A stretch of DNA of 15,591 bases from CAMNAO01 sp045605145 (GTDB taxonomy: Bacteria > Bacillota > Clostridia > Oscillospirales > Oscillospiraceae). Made by a program: the position numbers and the translations under genes. Shown here piece by piece: positions 13,696-15,591 of this stretch. The notes under the pieces were generated by a model that was given only the letters and a program-made list of their open reading frames with translations, was not told the DNA's origin and did not search any database. Location: contig JAZUPH010000099.1 in assembly GCA_045605145.1 (NCBI GenBank), forward strand, positions 1-15,591, read 5' to 3'. How positions within the stretch are numbered: the stretch's first letter is position 1; every line of letters begins with the position of its first letter.

Positions 13696-14961
13696 ATGTC
13701 CGACCGTCCCTTCACGCCCAATAATTATGCTTTTGTCCGCACCGCCGAAGCCCTTTATCCCATGGGGCCCGAGGCGTACGGTCCCCGCATGCGCCGCGGC
13801 CGCCCCACCGCACAGACCGGCGCCATCCCCCAGGAAAACGGCGATATACTGTTTCGCATCTGGGCACCCGACGCACATGAGGTTCTCGTCAATCTGGAGG
13901 GGCTTACCGTACATTACGGCAGCCGGGTAAACATTCTTGAGCTTGAGCGCACAGGCCAGGATTTCCCCGAAGAACTGCTCAGCCTGGAAAAGAATGACAA
14001 GGGCTTTTTTGAAGGCATACTGGCAAAAGATAAGCTCGAGGGCTTTTACGGTGCCTTCCCCTTCTGGTGGGTCATTGACGGCGCGCCCGTCATCCACCCC
14101 TACTGCCGCACCACATGGCGCAGCGGAAGACTTATGAACTGTGTCGAGGTTGCAGACCCGGATCTGCAGGCCGAGTTTGAAATGCGGGATGTCCCCCACG
14201 GCACCGTCTGCTACGAAATGTTCTATTCCGAGATCCGCGGTGACTGGTCCCCCTGTCTGGTGTATATCCCGGCAGAATACCACACCAACACCGGCAAGCG
14301 CTATCCCGTCATGTATCTGCAGCACGGCGGCGGCGAGAACGAGACCGGCTGGGTCACACTTGCCAACCTGCCGTAGGTGATGGACAATCTGATTGCCGCC
14401 GGCAAGGCAGAGCCGATGATAATAGTCATGAACAACACCCGCATCCCCAATCCCACCGCAGCAAATCACGGCGACCACCCGGGTCTGGTAACCTTTGGCG
14501 CGGTGGATGATCTCATCACCCGGGAGTGCATCCCGTTTATTGAGGGGCGCTACCGCTGTCTGGAGGGGAAAGAGAACCGCGCAATTGCCGGCCTGAGTCA
14601 GGGCGGCATGCAGACCAGCTATGTGGGCTTCTCCCACCCGGAGCTGTTTGGCTATGTGGGCATTTTCTCCGCCTCAATCCGCACCAGGCATTTTTGGGAG
14701 GACTATAACGAGAACCCTCATCTGGGAATGTTCACCGGCGATATAAAGCAGCTGGAAGAAAACTACAGGGTCATTTACCGCGGTGTCGGCGCGCAGGAGC
14801 GTGAGTCCCGCCCCTGGCACAAAGAGGATGACCGGTTTATACATGAGCGCGGCATTGATCAGCTTAAATGCTATCACCACACCATCCACCCCACGATGTG
14901 CCATGAATGGGGCGTGTTCCGCCGCAGCCTGTACGAATTTGCGCAGCTGATTTTTAAATAA
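13696..14961 (+). pseudogene. Alpha/beta-hydrolase esterase (Fes/feruloyl-esterase type) with in-frame TAG
   Basis: A 421-codon gene with a single TAG at 14374-14376 (codon 227). The upstream part (226 aa) has an immunoglobulin-like E-set domain (IWAPDAHEVLVNLEG) and the start of the hydrolase (YIPAEYHTNTGKRYPVMYLQHGGGENETGW). The downstream part continues in the same frame with VMDNLIAAGKAEPMIIVMNN, the nucleophile Ser301 in AGLSQGG, and His403 in CHEWGVFRRSLYEFA. All visible catalytic residues lie after the TAG, so the short product would be inactive. No Shine-Dalgarno stands before the GTG ATG that follows the TAG. The start ATG has AAAGGAGG with about 10-nt spacing. The family resembles enterochelin and xylan-linked feruloyl esterases; the substrate is unknown. 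Either a recent nonsense mutation, a sequencing error, or read-through. Confidence 0.8.
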
Positions 14962-14999
14962 AAACATGTTTTAAACATACTTCACACAGCGGAAGGAAT

Positions 15000-15039
15000 A
15001 CAACAAAACCGGCGCACTTATGTGCGTCGGTTTTGTTGT
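15000..15039. terminator. Bidirectional terminator between esterase gene and spoVT
   Basis: An 18-bp stem with one G-T pair (15000-15017 with 15022-15039, loop TTAT), with T-rich 3' arms on both strands (TTTTGTTGT). It serves both convergent genes; the run of seven T at 15047-15053 adds to the plus-strand end. Confidence 0.88.
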
Positions 15040-15072
15040 CGTATACTTTTTTTCGCACCGCTATTGAATCAA

Positions 15073-15591
15073 TCAGCTCTCCATCTGACGGCCGAGGAAG
15101 CCGGATACAGTCTGTGCCAGCTTGTACTCCGTCTCGCCGAGCACTGTATCACCCTCGGTAAAAAACAGTACACAGCCCATAAGGTCGCCCTCGGACAGGA
15201 TGGGCGCCGCAATGGCAAGGCTGAATTTAGTCTCATGCTCTGTCACGGGCAGGCCACGCTCGCCGCGCTTGCGCTGGTAAATCTGGCGCCCCTCCATGAT
15301 TTGCTCAAGGTCGGGACTGATGCGCTTTTCAAAAAAGTCGCGTTTCGGCGCGCCGTACACGGATATGATAGTGTCCCTGTCAGCAATGGCAGTGGGGCAG
15401 CCCGTTGTCTTATACAGCGTCTCGCACATCTGGGCCGCATACTCCCCCATCTCACCCATGGGTGAGTACTTTTTAAATATGACCTCGCCGTCCTTTTCGG
15501 TATAAATCTCCAGCGGGTCGCCCTCGCGGATGCGCATGGTGCGGCGGATCTCTTTGGGGATGACAACCCTGCCAAGGTCGTCTATGCGGCG
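15073..15591 (-). CDS. spoVT: Stage V sporulation protein T, N-terminus cut by window edge
   Basis: A sporulation transcription regulator that tunes late forespore (sigma-G) genes. The visible 172 aa begin RRIDDLGRVVIPKEIRRTMRIREGDPLEIY, the AbrB-like swapped-hairpin DNA-binding domain; only about 7 residues and the start codon lie beyond the right edge. The rest (roughly residues 50-172) is the GAF-like C-terminal domain of SpoVT. The sequence is close to the SpoVT consensus, including FKKYSPMGEMGEYA. Its presence marks the organism as an endospore former or a close relative. AbrB or Abh are excluded by the GAF-like domain. Confidence 0.93.
   Translation of the reverse strand, partial: RRIDDLGRVVIPKEIRRTMRIREGDPLEIYTEKDGEVIFKKYSPMGEMGEYAAQMCETLYKTTGCPTAIADRDTIISVYGAPKRDFFEKRISPDLEQIMEGRQIYQRKRGERGLPVTEHETKFSLAIAAPILSEGDLMGCVLFFTEGDTVLGETEYKLAQTVSGFLGRQMES

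Noticed and set aside
14374..14376. Pyrrolysine at the TAG
   Set aside because: No pyl genes or downstream insertion element can be seen in this window and the enzyme class is not known to use pyrrolysine; kept only as an option to check.
14374..14961. Esterase as two separate genes
   Set aside because: The second half begins in the middle of the hydrolase fold, has no Shine-Dalgarno, and directly continues the frame of the first half.

Overview
The window looks like chromosome of an anaerobic, spore-forming Gram-positive of the class Clostridia, probably a gut Oscillospiraceae-type lineage with moderately high GC (about 55%; estimated by eye). The evidence is an almost complete spoVT, a PyrR-controlled uracil permease gene, a tandem glycine riboswitch, strong GGAGG ribosome binding sites and AT-rich promoters between GC-rich genes. 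The lineage below class is an inference.

Left part (1-3470): an M20 dipeptidase gene (PepV-like, +) converges on an AGCS-family sodium:amino-acid symporter gene (-). The symporter gene is preceded by a clear tandem glycine riboswitch ending in an intrinsic terminator, so both genes point to peptide and amino-acid use.

Centre (3500-10915): a minus-strand module. A Crp/Fnr-family regulator (9469-10179) lies upstream of a three-gene molybdenum hydroxylase operon: FAD subunit, 2Fe-2S subunit and Mo-binding subunit, joined by 1-nt and 4-nt overlaps. After a hairpin come a 160-aa four-helix membrane protein and an MFS transporter with its own promoter. Divergent from the regulator is a second 160-aa four-helix protein of the DUF2798 type. 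The Mo subunit keeps the catalytic Glu but lacks the GGFGGKE signature of true xanthine dehydrogenases, so the substrate is not assigned. Between regulator and operon is a 35-bp imperfect palindrome. An 8-mer GTGYTACA found there recurs in both promoters of the divergent regulator/DUF2798 region, which makes it a candidate operator.

Right part (10916-15591): about 500 bp without a gene holds a 172-bp inverted-repeat, hairpin-rich element that looks like a non-autonomous repeat, plus several terminator-like hairpins. Next is the minus-strand pyrR-uraA pair, whose leader has all parts of a PyrR attenuator: binding loop, antiterminator and terminator. Divergent from pyrR is an alpha/beta-hydrolase esterase gene broken by one in-frame TAG at codon 227, upstream of all catalytic residues. 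No other gene in the window ends in TAG. A long bidirectional terminator separates it from spoVT, which runs off the right edge.

The most useful leads are the unassigned Mo hydroxylase locus with its putative regulator sites and paired four-helix proteins, the TAG-interrupted esterase, and the hairpin element. I see no CRISPR array, phage, transposase, tRNA or rRNA.
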